DNA of 64,000 nt from Jutongia hominis (GCF_014384965.1 NZ_JACRSW010000011.1:3674-67673); one strand, 5' to 3'; shown: positions 8,059 to 17,782, numbered from the stretch's first letter. Notes: generated by a model from the letters alone, not told the origin. A program made the numbers and translations.

Positions 8059-8145
8059 TTCTCCTTTTATTTAATTTAGAGAACAACTATGGAGCGGTAG
8101 TCCCCTGCTTCAACTCCTGCCACTCACAAGAGCTATGGGATATAT

Positions 8146-8159
8146 TAAACGATAATTTA
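8146..8159 (+). repeat. Inversion site C (TAAACGATAATTTA)
   Basis: The 14-bp site at the start of the silent plus-strand cassette. The frame of the cassette reads through it as NDNLSA. Inverted relative to site D (8735-8748). Confidence 0.85.
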
Positions 8160-8729
8160 TCAGCAATGGCTTATGACATTTATATGCATAATTTTTTCTC
8201 AAACAAGCCTAATGCTAAACTAAAAGATATTTTGACCGAAGCTGAAAAGTCAGCTATTCAGGTCGGAGAAGCAAAAACATCAAATGGCGAATATCCATTC
8301 TTTACAAGCGGTGCAACTATTTTGAAATGGAACGAACCATTTGTTGACGGTAGAAATTGCTTTTTAAATACCGGCGGTAACGCTGATGTTAAATTTTATG
8401 TTGGTAAAGCCGCCTATTCAACAGATACTTGGAGCATTTCTGCAAAATCAGAAATGTCGGATTATCTCTACCTAATGTTATTTTCAATCAAGCCTGAACT
8501 TGACCAAAAATTCTTCCAAGGAACGGGGTTGAAGCATTTGCAAAAGCCTTTACTTAAAGACAGACCTATCTTTGTTCCTGAAAAGCTGGAATTAGAAGCA
8601 TTTAACCGTCAAGTAATGCCGATGTTTGATATTATTTCTGAGAACACAAGAGAAAATCAACAGCTAACATCTCTTAGAGATTGGCTTTTACCTATGTTGA
8701 TGAACGGTCAGGCTACCATCAGTGATTGA
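8148..8729 (+). pseudogene. Silent hsdS C-terminal cassette, inverted
   Basis: About 190 codons of an HsdS second recognition domain on the opposite strand to the rest of the locus. The open frame runs from within site C (NDNLSA) with no ribosome binding site; an internal ATG is at 8166. It ends LRDWLLPMLMNGQATISD, identical over its last 18 residues to hsdS copy 1, while the recognition part differs. It lacks an N-terminal half and a promoter, so it is silent as drawn. Inversion of 8146-8748 would fuse it in frame to the N-terminal half at 8749-9280, giving a HsdS of about 371 residues. Confidence 0.88.
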
Positions 8730-9280
8730 TGTGGTAAATTATCGTTTACCACACTATTTAAAGCAATTTTCTCATCAAGCCTATTTAAAACTTGAACAGT
8801 TTTTCTTTGTTCTTCAAGCAATGGATAAGCTATTGGAACATCAGATAAAATATCTGTATTCAAATTAGGCATATTCGTACCTACTGCGTGTGTAACAAGC
8901 CATTTTCTAGTTTCTTCTCTATTGAGAAAAAAAGATATAAATTCTGGTTCTACTTCTGATGTTGTTATACGCACTCGTAAACAACCTGTCCCACATAAAA
9001 CACCATTATCCTTTTCCTTTATAAAAGCGTGTTTTTCTACATCTCCTCGGCGAGCATATAATATATCGTTAATTATGGTTTTATATCTTTCAAGTCTTAT
9101 TGCATCTTCATTAGACACATAATTGATAGATGCATAATTTACTTTCCTATTGTCTATGTCTTGTGGCATAACTACTGGGATTCCTTGTTCCACATAATCC
9201 GATTGATGTAACTGACTTCCAAATGGTCCCGTAATAATCTCTGATATTTTCCCAAGTGTTGTATATGTCCATTTATTCAT
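8708..9280 (-). CDS. hsdS: hsdM-linked hsdS, truncated in this orientation
   Basis: The N-terminal half of a type I specificity subunit (first recognition domain plus dimerisation helix, residues 1-182), overlapping the hsdM stop codon by eight bases, so it is the primary S gene of the operon. After NDNL at site D it reads eight out-of-frame residues (PHQSLMVA) of the inverted cassette and stops at residue 190. This is about half the usual length. Half-size S subunits can dimerise in some type I systems, so the product may be inactive or may recognise a symmetric site. Inversion of C-D restores a full-length gene. Confidence 0.88.
   Translation of the reverse strand: MNKWTYTTLGKISEIITGPFGSQLHQSDYVEQGIPVVMPQDIDNRKVNYASINYVSNEDAIRLERYKTIINDILYARRGDVEKHAFIKEKDNGVLCGTGCLRVRITTSEVEPEFISFFLNREETRKWLVTHAVGTNMPNLNTDILSDVPIAYPLLEEQRKTVQVLNRLDEKIALNSVVNDNLPHQSLMVA
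8735..8748 (-). repeat. Inversion site D (TAAACGATAATTTA)
   Basis: Copy of the 14-bp site on the minus strand, encoding NDNL of the hsdM-linked hsdS. The bases around it extend a palindrome, GTGGTAAA and TTTACCAC around a 6-base centre. Partner of site C. Confidence 0.85.
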
Positions 9281-10907
9281 ATTTTACCTTCTTTAATTGT
9301 TCCATAATTTCCGTTTTCAATTTGTCGCCCTCTGCAAAATATTCCTGTAACTTCTCTGCATAAGCACTCATACGAGCATTAAATTCGTCCTGTGATAATT
9401 CAACATATTCAATTTTCACATCAAAATACTGTCCTGCTGAAAGTGAATATTTCTTTTCTTTGATTTCATCATAGGTAACAGCAACTGAAAAATCATCAAC
9501 AGCTTCTTTATTAAGGAATGTATCAACAATTTTATCAATCTCAAAATCACGAAGTCTGCGTTTCTGATTATTACCGTCCTTATATTCTTCTCCCAGTTTT
9601 GAAGCATCTATCAGTACAACCTTGTCTGTTTTTCTTGAATTATCAAAAAATAATACTGATACATTCGTGCCGGTATTAGCAAATACATTTGACGGCATAC
9701 CAATACAGCCATAAACAATATGTTCTTCTACAATATGTTGTAATATCTTCTTTTCTACACCTGATTTTGCGGTTACAAATCCAGTAGGAACTACAATCGC
9801 ACCTTTTCCGGTTGATTTCAATGAATTAAGAACATGTTGAATGAACAACGTATAAATTGCCATACTCTCTTTCTTCTTGGCAGGCACTTTCGGAACTCCC
9901 GCCCAAAAACGAACAGGCATTGCTGCTATACGCTCTCTTGTATCTGAGAAATCCATCTTGAAAGGCGGATTTGAAACTACATAATCAAAAGTTCTTAATT
10001 CCTGTCCATTATCACTCTTATGATATGGAGCAATCAGCGTATCTCCTTGAATTGCGTGGTCAAGAGAAGATACCAAGCTGTTTAGGATAAGATTAAGTTT
10101 TAACATTTTATTACTTCGCTGTGAAATATCCTGTGCAAAAATCGTACACTTATCTTCGCCAATTTTATGGGCAAGAGCCATCAAAAGTGTTCCTGTTCCG
10201 GCTGATGGATCATAACACTCAATGCTATGTAAATCAGTTGCATTTCCAACAAGCAATCTTGCCATAATCGTTGCAATAGCGTGAGGAGTATAATACTCTG
10301 CATACTTACCACCGCCTGCTGTATTGTAGTCCTTTATCAGATATTCAAATATATCTGCAAAGAAATCATAGTGCTTCTCAAATGCTTCTTCAAAAGAAAA
10401 GTTTACCAACTTATCAACCAAAGCACGGGCAAAAGGTGCTCTTGCTGTATCGTCCGTTACATACTGTGTCAGCTTTTCAAAAAGCGGTATTTTTGTATTC
10501 TGAGCAGTCTGAGTTGAAAATATATCAATATTCTTATCTGCTATATCTGTCATCGTGCTGTCAAAGATTAAATCAAAATCGCCCTTTGCCTGCTGATTCC
10601 ATAAGTTGGCAATAAGATGTTCCGGATTAAGTAATGGAATATCTGACGGTAAACTATCAAAAATATCCAAGCGGTCATCTTCTGACATTTCTGCATAAGC
10701 AAGTTCCCATTTTTCAGCATTTTTAAGAACCGGACTTACTTTTTTTACTTCATATCCGAACTTATCATTAAGGAACTTATAAAGGAAAACCTGTGTGATA
10801 ATTTTATATTCGTTACCATCGTTTCCCATACCATAGGTCTGACAAGTTGCTTTTAAGGCATCTATCAACTCTATGGTTTTTTCTTTTATCGTCTTTGTTT
10901 CTTCCAT
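9273..10907 (-). CDS. hsdM: Type I restriction-modification methyltransferase subunit M
   Basis: A 544-residue HsdM, an N6-adenine methyltransferase acting with two M and one S subunit. After the HsdM_N helical domain come the SAM-binding motif DPSAGTGTLL (about residue 231) and the catalytic SNPPFKMDF (about 312). The C-terminal part carries the helices that contact S. The ATG follows AAGGAGAACACA. It is 11 bp after hsdR and overlaps hsdS, making an R-M-S operon. It protects host DNA at sites that depend on the current hsdS arrangement. Confidence 0.95.
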   Translation of the reverse strand: MEETKTIKEKTIELIDALKATCQTYGMGNDGNEYKIITQVFLYKFLNDKFGYEVKKVSPVLKNAEKWELAYAEMSEDDRLDIFDSLPSDIPLLNPEHLIANLWNQQAKGDFDLIFDSTMTDIADKNIDIFSTQTAQNTKIPLFEKLTQYVTDDTARAPFARALVDKLVNFSFEEAFEKHYDFFADIFEYLIKDYNTAGGGKYAEYYTPHAIATIMARLLVGNATDLHSIECYDPSAGTGTLLMALAHKIGEDKCTIFAQDISQRSNKMLKLNLILNSLVSSLDHAIQGDTLIAPYHKSDNGQELRTFDYVVSNPPFKMDFSDTRERIAAMPVRFWAGVPKVPAKKKESMAIYTLFIQHVLNSLKSTGKGAIVVPTGFVTAKSGVEKKILQHIVEEHIVYGCIGMPSNVFANTGTNVSVLFFDNSRKTDKVVLIDASKLGEEYKDGNNQKRRLRDFEIDKIVDTFLNKEAVDDFSVAVTYDEIKEKKYSLSAGQYFDVKIEYVELSQDEFNARMSAYAEKLQEYFAEGDKLKTEIMEQLKKVKYE

Positions 10908-10918
10908 TGTGTTCTCCT

Positions 10919-13900
10919 TTATGCCACTGAATAAGTCTGGTTATACTGGTCAAGATACTGTTTTGTAATCTTGCTCTGTATAAATACTCTATCCTCACGA
11001 GCACTCGCTATTCCCAACTTATCAATGCCTGCTTTTATTTGTGTCATAACCGTTCTCTCAAAATATGCGTCTTTCTTCAATATATCATTTCTGTCATACA
11101 CTTTTTGGTCAATATCAGACTTAATAGAAAGCAAAACATTCATAATAGACATATCATATTCTGAAACAATCGGCTGTTTATTTGCTGCTTTTCGAGCAAG
11201 ATTTTCTTCCCTAATTCTTTTATGAACCCTTGCGAATTTCGCATCGCCATTATATTTTCTCAGCAGAACCGTGTTTTTCTTCTGCAATTCATCAAGCTTT
11301 TTCAGAATATCTTCCAATTCTTTTCCTTGCTCCTCAATCTCAGATACACTCTTAGGTTCAAAACCGTGTTGCTTGAAACGAAGCAAAAATGCTTCCTGCA
11401 AAGTAATAAACTCAGGGTCATCAGGGTCGATATTCTGTGTAAAAGCACGAACAGTCTTTTTATACTTTTCTGTTACTGCATCTTTACCACCGACGATTTT
11501 CAATTCTTCTTCACTGATTTTGCTGAAATTAAATGTAATATCCTCCATTGCTTCATTTACAAGCAATTTCGTGGTATCATCACTTGCAAAAAGTTCTTTC
11601 TGATTTATGTTATCAATATGATGTTGCACCTCTGAAATCAATGAAGGTAACTTTGTTAATTCCATTTTTGCAAATGTTTCCTTCAACTCATCATCGCCAA
11701 AGGTTCTTACCAAATTACAACAATCACGTGCAGCAATAAGAACTTTTTTAAGTTTAAGTAATTCCTGCTTATCCTCAATCGTGGATATTTCCGAACTAAA
11801 TTCTTCTGCATTATTTGTGGTATAATTAAAAAGAACCTGCTGTACCTCCTGCATTTGTTTAATGAGTTCTGCCGGATCTTCTATAACCTGTTTGAAGGTA
11901 TCTGTTTCATTTCCCTCACCCACTTCATTTGGGTCATTAAAGCGATTAAGTTCTTTGAGGTATGCTTCATTAGTTTCCTCAAAGTTCTTTTTTATATTTG
12001 CAAAATCAATAACATATCCATAATGATTTTCTTTATATGGTCTATTAACTCTTGTAATTGCCTGCAACAAATTGTGGTCTTTCAATTTTCTTCCAAAATA
12101 CAAACGTTTCAGTCTTGGTGCATCAAATCCAGTAAGAAGCATATTAAAAACGATAAGAATGTCAACGGTCATATTATTTTTAAAATCATCAATAATTTTA
12201 TCTCTTGTATCCTTGTCATCACTATCGTGAAGTATAAGCCCAGCTCGTAAATAACTTTTCATAGATGCATCTTTATTAAGTTCCTCTTGAATTTCGTCAA
12301 AATATGCAAACAGCTTTCTTGCCTGCTCACTTGTTTCACAAATAACCATACCACCAAGTGTATTGTCTCCCTGAATTTGTCTAAATCTCTTTAAATCTGA
12401 AATAATATATCTAAGTAACTCTTTAACATAGTTGTCATGTTCAACAATCTGACTTTTCTTTACGTCTTTCTTTTCTACCAAAGTTTCAAGTTTTTCATAA
12501 ATTTCAGAAAGCCGCTCTTTATACTGAGTTTCTATATCCTCACGGATAATTTTCAGCGTATATCCATCTAAAATTGATTTATCATAATAATATGTATGAA
12601 TATAATTGCCAAAAACTCTCCAAGATTCTCTTTCCTCTTTCAAAAGTGGTGTTCCTGTCAAAGCAATTTTTATCGCATTTTTATCCGCATCAAGAAGATT
12701 AGCCAGGAATGAACCTTCCGGTTTATATCCTCTATGTGCTTCATCAATAATAAACACCCTTTGCAAATTCGTTGCATAAGCAGGAAGGGCAACTTTTGAC
12801 CTATCTTCAGCAAAACGCTGTATATTTACAACCGTAATTTCAGGTTTTCCCGTATTTCCCTCCTGTGCCTGATTATTACGAAACTGCTCCATAAGTTCAG
12901 TACGAGAACTTGCTGTTTTTACAACCAATCCGCGTGCTTCAAATTCTTCTGATGCCTGTTTGAGCAAATCAAGGCGATCAACAATAAAATAAAATTTTGC
13001 GACTTTATTTTGCCTGCTGAAATAGTCAGAAAGAACGTATGTAATATAATAAGATAAAGCTGTTTTTCCACTTCCCTGTGTATGCCATATAACACCTGAA
13101 TTAACACCTTCTTCAATCTTACTTCTTACTGTTAAGGCTGCAAACATTTGTTGATAACGCATTATATGTTTTTGCTCAATAAACTCTATCTTTCCATTTA
13201 TTTCTTTATGAAAGCGAACATAGGCAATCCCATATTTCAATATAAATAATAACCTTTTGGGATTACACATAGATGTCAATACACGATTTGTCGGTGTATA
13301 TATATATAAATTTGTTTGATACTCTGGAGAAGTATGGATAACCTGGCAATTAAAATCCGTCAAAATTCTCTTTTCAACAATCGGATCAATATCTTTATAT
13401 GGGAAATCCGCATTATAAGGTGCAATATCTAAATTAGTAGGATTTTCTTCTCTAAAACAGTTGAATGGTGCTGACTGCTTTGCCGTCGTACAATAGAATG
13501 CTCCCTGAACCGGAACAATACCGCCCATAGTATCATATTCCATATTATTAGAAAAAATCATCAACTGAGTAATATTTAAAAATCTCCTAAACTTCTTATT
13601 AGGAAATCTCTTATGATTCATTCTTTTACTTTCTGCAACCATTCCACCATGATTATTGGGCTTCTTTACTTCAACAAATACAAGTGGAAGTCCATTAACA
13701 AACAATGTAATATCCGGTCTAAACTCATCTTGGTCACGCTTGCAAGTAAACTCAGCAGTAAAATGATATGTATTATTCTTTGGCTCTTCAAAATCCACCA
13801 ATCTAACAGGCGAAACAGACGATAAACGTTCATAAAAACTACGTCCAATATCATCATTATCTAATTCCTGTCTTATAGTTTTCAATGTTTGTTCCGCTTC

Positions 13901-14104
13901 TCCTGCATGAGCAGGATTAAGACGTGCAAATTGTTCCTTGAAAACGTTGATTAAAATATTTGTATCAGGATCATACACTGTACTTGCCATATCTTCAGTT
14001 ATTTTTCCAAAATAATTATAGCCAAGTCGTGTCAAATGAACCATTGCAGGCATTTGAACACGAGTTGCTTCATTAAATATATTTTTCTTGCCGCTTGCCG
14101 CCAT
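10919..14104 (-). CDS. hsdR: Type I restriction endonuclease subunit R
   Basis: An HsdR of 1061 residues, the translocating nuclease of the type I complex. The N-terminal nuclease domain has DITLFVNGLPLVFVEVKKP (about residue 150), the PD-(D/E)XK core. The motor shows THTQGSGKT-like Walker A (WHTQGSGKT, about 345), DEAHRGY (about 452) and the restart motif near ITRVNRPY. A long helical C-terminus binds M. The ATG at 14102-14104 follows GGGGAGG by seven bases and is preferred over the in-frame start seven codons upstream. First gene of the operon; I could not assign a promoter in 14105-14379. Confidence 0.94.
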   Translation of the reverse strand: MAASGKKNIFNEATRVQMPAMVHLTRLGYNYFGKITEDMASTVYDPDTNILINVFKEQFARLNPAHAGEAEQTLKTIRQELDNDDIGRSFYERLSSVSPVRLVDFEEPKNNTYHFTAEFTCKRDQDEFRPDITLFVNGLPLVFVEVKKPNNHGGMVAESKRMNHKRFPNKKFRRFLNITQLMIFSNNMEYDTMGGIVPVQGAFYCTTAKQSAPFNCFREENPTNLDIAPYNADFPYKDIDPIVEKRILTDFNCQVIHTSPEYQTNLYIYTPTNRVLTSMCNPKRLLFILKYGIAYVRFHKEINGKIEFIEQKHIMRYQQMFAALTVRSKIEEGVNSGVIWHTQGSGKTALSYYITYVLSDYFSRQNKVAKFYFIVDRLDLLKQASEEFEARGLVVKTASSRTELMEQFRNNQAQEGNTGKPEITVVNIQRFAEDRSKVALPAYATNLQRVFIIDEAHRGYKPEGSFLANLLDADKNAIKIALTGTPLLKEERESWRVFGNYIHTYYYDKSILDGYTLKIIREDIETQYKERLSEIYEKLETLVEKKDVKKSQIVEHDNYVKELLRYIISDLKRFRQIQGDNTLGGMVICETSEQARKLFAYFDEIQEELNKDASMKSYLRAGLILHDSDDKDTRDKIIDDFKNNMTVDILIVFNMLLTGFDAPRLKRLYFGRKLKDHNLLQAITRVNRPYKENHYGYVIDFANIKKNFEETNEAYLKELNRFNDPNEVGEGNETDTFKQVIEDPAELIKQMQEVQQVLFNYTTNNAEEFSSEISTIEDKQELLKLKKVLIAARDCCNLVRTFGDDELKETFAKMELTKLPSLISEVQHHIDNINQKELFASDDTTKLLVNEAMEDITFNFSKISEEELKIVGGKDAVTEKYKKTVRAFTQNIDPDDPEFITLQEAFLLRFKQHGFEPKSVSEIEEQGKELEDILKKLDELQKKNTVLLRKYNGDAKFARVHKRIREENLARKAANKQPIVSEYDMSIMNVLLSIKSDIDQKVYDRNDILKKDAYFERTVMTQIKAGIDKLGIASAREDRVFIQSKITKQYLDQYNQTYSVA

Positions 14105-14379
14105 ATTCAAGCCTCCCCATATCATTCACCTAATATAACTTTACATATATTGCAATAAAGTTCTTTATAATTTCTCATAAATATATCAAAAAATACTATC
14201 TCATGCTTATATTCACCCTCATTTCAGTAAATAATGGACTTTTTGATATTAATTTTTCTTTTTCATTTGATTATAGTCATCTATTTAATATCATATCATA
14301 AATATTCTAATTTTTTCAAGATATAGAGGGTCATTGATAGCGCAAATTATTCTTAGGAAAGTTTTAAGATTGAATTTTT
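14105..14379. other. Intergenic region upstream of hsdR
   Basis: About 275 bp of very AT-rich DNA without a coding frame on either strand. It should hold the hsdR promoter, but no -35/-10 pair with good spacing stands out. Confidence 0.4.
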
Positions 14380-15067
14380 TTACAAATATATCATATTTTC
14401 CAATCCTTTTCTTTCCAATTCTGTGATCTCCTGCTTGCCATAAATGCCAAACAGGGTTCTGTCTAAATCCAGGAGCACATGCTCCGGACGTTTTATGGAA
14501 TAGATGATATCCCTGAGATTTTTGTCGATGTCATCAAACTGTATCAGGGTATCTTCATCCATACGATTGAAGAATCTTGATAATGTTGGCTGTGATGCCA
14601 GACTTTCCTTATCAAGAATAGTCTGAAAAACAGGATCAAAAGCCAGTTCATCCGCATGGTCATCCTGAAAATATGCAGATATGACCTGATAGATCATCTG
14701 TAACAGATTTTCATCATCTTTATGGAACCGGACAGACTTATCATTGGTCTTAAATTTCTTTTTAATCAGCTTTTTAAAGCCGATTTTTGCGGAGAATTCT
14801 TTTATCAAAAGGAGTCCTGCATCGGAGGAGAGATCACCTCCATCAAAATTTATTTTAATTTGCCTATTGCTTTGGAGTGAAAAGGTGTTTACAATATTCA
14901 TAAAGGGCTCCTTTGCTTGGGATTGTTAAGACTTTGAACACCTTAATTTTACCACAAATGGATGCTCTTTTTTCATTCACTTGATAAGTGAAAAGCAATC
15001 TGCAATTAAAATACAGTAACTATGTGGCTTTCAGCCACTTTCACGGCAAAGCCGTGAATAATTTAGG
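14380..15067 (-). mobile_element. IS1380-family element, truncated
   Basis: The minus strand beginning at 15067 reads CCTAAATTATTCACGGC, followed by two hairpins (TTCACGGC/GCCGTGAA and GTGGCT/AGCCAC), the usual look of an IS1380-family terminal region. The transposase frame (14380-14901) encodes 173 residues of about 430: LSSDAGLLLIKEF, SQPTLSRFFNR and LDLDRTLFGIYGKQE, which is the first DDE motif. Family similarity stops near 14422, so the second half with the rest of the catalytic triad and the other end are gone. Inactive remnant. Confidence 0.8.
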
Positions 15068-15113
15068 TTTAATTATTTTTTATTCATATTCTTGAAAATT
15101 TCTACAATATATA

Positions 15114-16301
15114 CTACTTTAGCACATTCCTTCCATTACACCATTCTATTCCTATATAATGTACCGCATCTTCCGTTTTTAAAATATTGTTAAAATCCGA
15201 AATAACTTTTTTACTAAATATCCCTTTATACGCATTATCTCTTCCCATCAACACTTGTATTTTTGTCAAACCTGCACAATCTGCAAGTGTCCCTATAACC
15301 ATATACGGTATTACACAATCACTCCTAAGATGCCCAGTAATACTACCATGATGCGAGATACAATAATATGTAGAATGATTCAGATGTGAAATACACAACC
15401 TCACATGCTCCCAACCTTCAGTTTCTATATCTCCTGTGAATAACATACTCTTTTTTCCTAAACAAATCTGATACAAGACAGATGCATTATTTATGTTGTT
15501 CTTTGGTGCCACATTTTTCTTATTAAAACTAATATTAGGATATAGAATATTAATTTGTTGAGTTGAATTGCTTACAATCGGATCAATAAATTTAACTCCC
15601 AATGCCTTTAACTGCAAAAGTATTCTGGTATATGTAGGTTGTTTCCATGGATATTGTGTATTCATCCATACCTCTGTATCTTTGTCAATCCATCCATTTT
15701 TTATCAGATTTTCAATTCCATTAATATGATCATAGTGTAAGTGAGTGATCAATAGTTTTGATATCTTGCCCACTCCAAACTTCTCACTAATATCATCCAT
15801 ACATTTTTTTAAATTTGAACGAAAATCATGCTTATCTGTAAAATCAAACACCGAACAATCTACCATCCACATATTATATTGTCCGTCACAACAGAAAACA
15901 ATAATACTGCAATTTCCGTGTCCAACATTAACATGATAAGAATGAACATCTGAGATTTGTTCTGAAATTTCTTCCGGCTGATTTCCATAGTTTTCATACC
16001 CAATTATATTAGCCAACTGCCTATTAAGTTCTGTATAGATAATTGAATTTGGATCATCTTCCGCTGTCTGAAGACTTTGACCATTATAATATACAAATTC
16101 TCCCTGTGGTATTTGGTTCTGTATATGCATTTCCCTTAAATTAACATCGTACGCTTCAATATTATATATATCATCTATACTATCTTTCATCAAAATCATC
16201 TGATCACGATTAAGTACATTTATATCCTCCTCTTTATTACCATTTATATAATATCCATGTACAAAATATAATCCCTTCTCTAAGTATCTTTCGTTTTTCA
16301 T
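15114..16301 (-). CDS. Metallo-beta-lactamase-fold hydrolase
   Basis: A protein of about 395 residues. The region from about residue 135 is a metallo-beta-lactamase fold of the ComEC/RNase Z-like type: VNVGHGNCSIIVF start, the metal site THLHYDHINGIENL (about 195), LFTGDIE (about 285), and SHHGS (about 315). The first 130 residues are a separate, unrecognised domain. No signal peptide or membrane segment, so it acts in the cytoplasm; substrate unknown. I place the start at the ATG at 16299-16301 because AGAGGAGA lies seven bases upstream; the longer frame would overlap the previous gene. Such stand-alone proteins occur in defence islands, but a role here is inference. Confidence 0.75.
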   Translation of the reverse strand: MKNERYLEKGLYFVHGYYINGNKEEDINVLNRDQMILMKDSIDDIYNIEAYDVNLREMHIQNQIPQGEFVYYNGQSLQTAEDDPNSIIYTELNRQLANIIGYENYGNQPEEISEQISDVHSYHVNVGHGNCSIIVFCCDGQYNMWMVDCSVFDFTDKHDFRSNLKKCMDDISEKFGVGKISKLLITHLHYDHINGIENLIKNGWIDKDTEVWMNTQYPWKQPTYTRILLQLKALGVKFIDPIVSNSTQQINILYPNISFNKKNVAPKNNINNASVLYQICLGKKSMLFTGDIETEGWEHVRLCISHLNHSTYYCISHHGSITGHLRSDCVIPYMVIGTLADCAGLTKIQVLMGRDNAYKGIFSKKVISDFNNILKTEDAVHYIGIEWCNGRNVLK

Positions 16302-16321
16302 AACCATTCTCCTCTTATATG

Positions 16322-16678
16322 TCACAATTTATTACTGTTACCGGCGTTATCATTTGCGTTTATGCAAGCCTCTTTCCATTCTTTAACCTGCTCCGGATAA
16401 ACACCTTTTTCACGGCAATACTCCGAGAACTCTATCTCTGTTAAATTTGCAGTTTCGAGAACAACCATGAACTTATCCTGACTGCTCCATTTATCTGCAT
16501 TTTTATATTTTGTTGTTGCTGATAAGCCCTTTTGATGCTTAGCCTGATCTCTCCATCTGTACAGAGTATTGATCCCTACTCCTGTATCTCGCTGGATGTC
16601 TGTTACTGTTTCATCGCCTTCAAGCATTCTTGCTATTATGGCTTCCTTCATTTCCTTTGAATATTTGTTATAACTCAT
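16322..16678 (-). pseudogene. IS3-type transposase orfA, truncated
   Basis: A 118-residue protein with an N-terminal helix-turn-helix (NKYSKEMKEAIIARML, TVTDIQRDTGVGINTLYRWR), then the DKFMVVLETANL...EYCREKG segment seen in orfA of IS3-like elements, where it is normally followed by a leucine-zipper tail and by orfB with the DDE domain. Both are missing. The ATG at 16676-16678 follows AGGTGATTGCT. It ends just before the metallo-beta-lactamase gene. It is either an IS remnant or a recruited DNA-binding protein. Confidence 0.6.
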
Positions 16679-16764
16679 AGCAATCACCTGTCCTTCTGAT
16701 ACTTATCATATCAGCTTGGAAGGTGGGTGACAACTTCCCTACGCTAGAGGGTCCTAAGATGTTA

Positions 16765-16947
16765 TTATTCATCAATCTCTATTGTCAGACCGCCTTTTTT
16801 TACTACAATTTTGCAATTACCTTCATTAAAAAACTTCATAAGTGCTTCAAGCACCATATTAGCCTTCATTCCATATTCATCACAGTTAGCTTGGAATTCT
16901 TTTAAAATATCTTCGTCATAGGTTGTACCCCATTGTTTTTTTGCCAT
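16765..16947 (-). CDS. Small ribbon-helix-helix-like protein
   Basis: A 60-residue protein (MAKKQWGTTYDEDILKEF start). An initial strand followed by two helices suggests a ribbon-helix-helix or antitoxin-like DNA-binding fold; the C-terminus is a beta-rich KIVVKKGGLTIEIDE. ATG at 16945-16947 after GAGGTG. It lies alone upstream of the small membrane protein gene. Function unknown. Confidence 0.5.
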   Translation of the reverse strand: MAKKQWGTTYDEDILKEFQANCDEYGMKANMVLEALMKFFNEGNCKIVVKKGGLTIEIDE

Positions 16948-17019
16948 AAAAAGCACCTCTTTCTTATATCTTGGTTTACATTGCTTTCAATTTAGCATGA
17001 AGTTCTGCTTTAAATCCAG

Positions 17020-17328
17020 TTAGATTAGGATTATTGACAGGCTCTTCTTCAATATTTTTTGAGCTGGTTGTGTATTCGTGTTATTCAAAGATTCGTTGCC
17101 ATTATTTGTATTCTTGCCTTGCGAATTATTATATGAACAAGCCCAAACCACAAATAATGCTACTGCTATTACAACAATCAACAACCAAGGACAATATACA
17201 ATTATTGCCATTATACCAAATACAAGTGCAGCTCCTCCTACCAATTTTAATATAGCAATCAATAAAGAAGAATCTCCATAAAATAGCATTCCTATGATTG
17301 CTATAAATACAAAAAATAAAAATGCCAT
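17020..17328 (-). CDS. Small membrane protein
   Basis: A 102-residue hydrophobic protein with about three membrane segments (residues 2-20, 24-45, 48-66) and an Asn/Thr-rich soluble tail (NNSQGKNTNNGNESLNN). The last residues (KKSLSIILI) look like read-through after a small length change, so the C-terminus may be altered. The ribosome binding site is weak. I do not recognise a family. Confidence 0.4.
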   Translation of the reverse strand: MAFLFFVFIAIIGMLFYGDSSLLIAILKLVGGAALVFGIMAIIVYCPWLLIVVIAVALFVVWACSYNNSQGKNTNNGNESLNNTNTQPAQKILKKSLSIILI

Positions 17329-17425
17329 ATATTATTTTTAATTTCTGTTTAAACATTAAACAGCTACTCATTTTTCAAATTCAAACACAATATATCGAAA
17401 TGTCATTTTTTTATATACTGCATCT

Positions 17426-17707
17426 TTACATTGTTTTTAGTTTTGCTTGCAATTCAGCAATTTGAGCCTCTATTGCCAATTTTTCTGCATTTATTTTCTC
17501 ATATTCTACATCGGGTATCCATTCCATAATTTCAGATGGTTGGACGTGGAGATATTCACAGACTTTATTTAATGTGTCCGTTGACATGGTTCTGTTTTTT
17601 GTAAATTTAGCCGTCATAGACGGACTCAAATTTAGTGCCCTTTGCAAGTCAATATACTTCATGCCCTTTGCTGCTAAATAATCATCCAACTTGCTGTAAA
17701 CTATCAC
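17426..17707 (-). CDS. XRE-family regulator with C-terminal coiled coil
   Basis: A 93-residue protein. The N-terminal helix-turn-helix (residues 10-60: YIDLQRALNLSPSMTAKFTKNRTMSTDTLNKVCEYL) is of the Cro/YozG type, followed by a short helix rich in E, A, Q and K (IEAQIAELQAKL) likely to mediate dimerisation. GTG start eight bases after GGAGGT. It lies downstream of, and in line with, the toxin gene at 17818 but after a terminator, so it may be independent. Confidence 0.7.
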   Translation of the reverse strand: MIVYSKLDDYLAAKGMKYIDLQRALNLSPSMTAKFTKNRTMSTDTLNKVCEYLHVQPSEIMEWIPDVEYEKINAEKLAIEAQIAELQAKLKTM

Positions 17708-17782
17708 TTCTTATACCTCCATTTTCTCATAGTTATATTTTAACATAGCTTTCTTGATATGTAAATTTTTTACTAACAAAAA

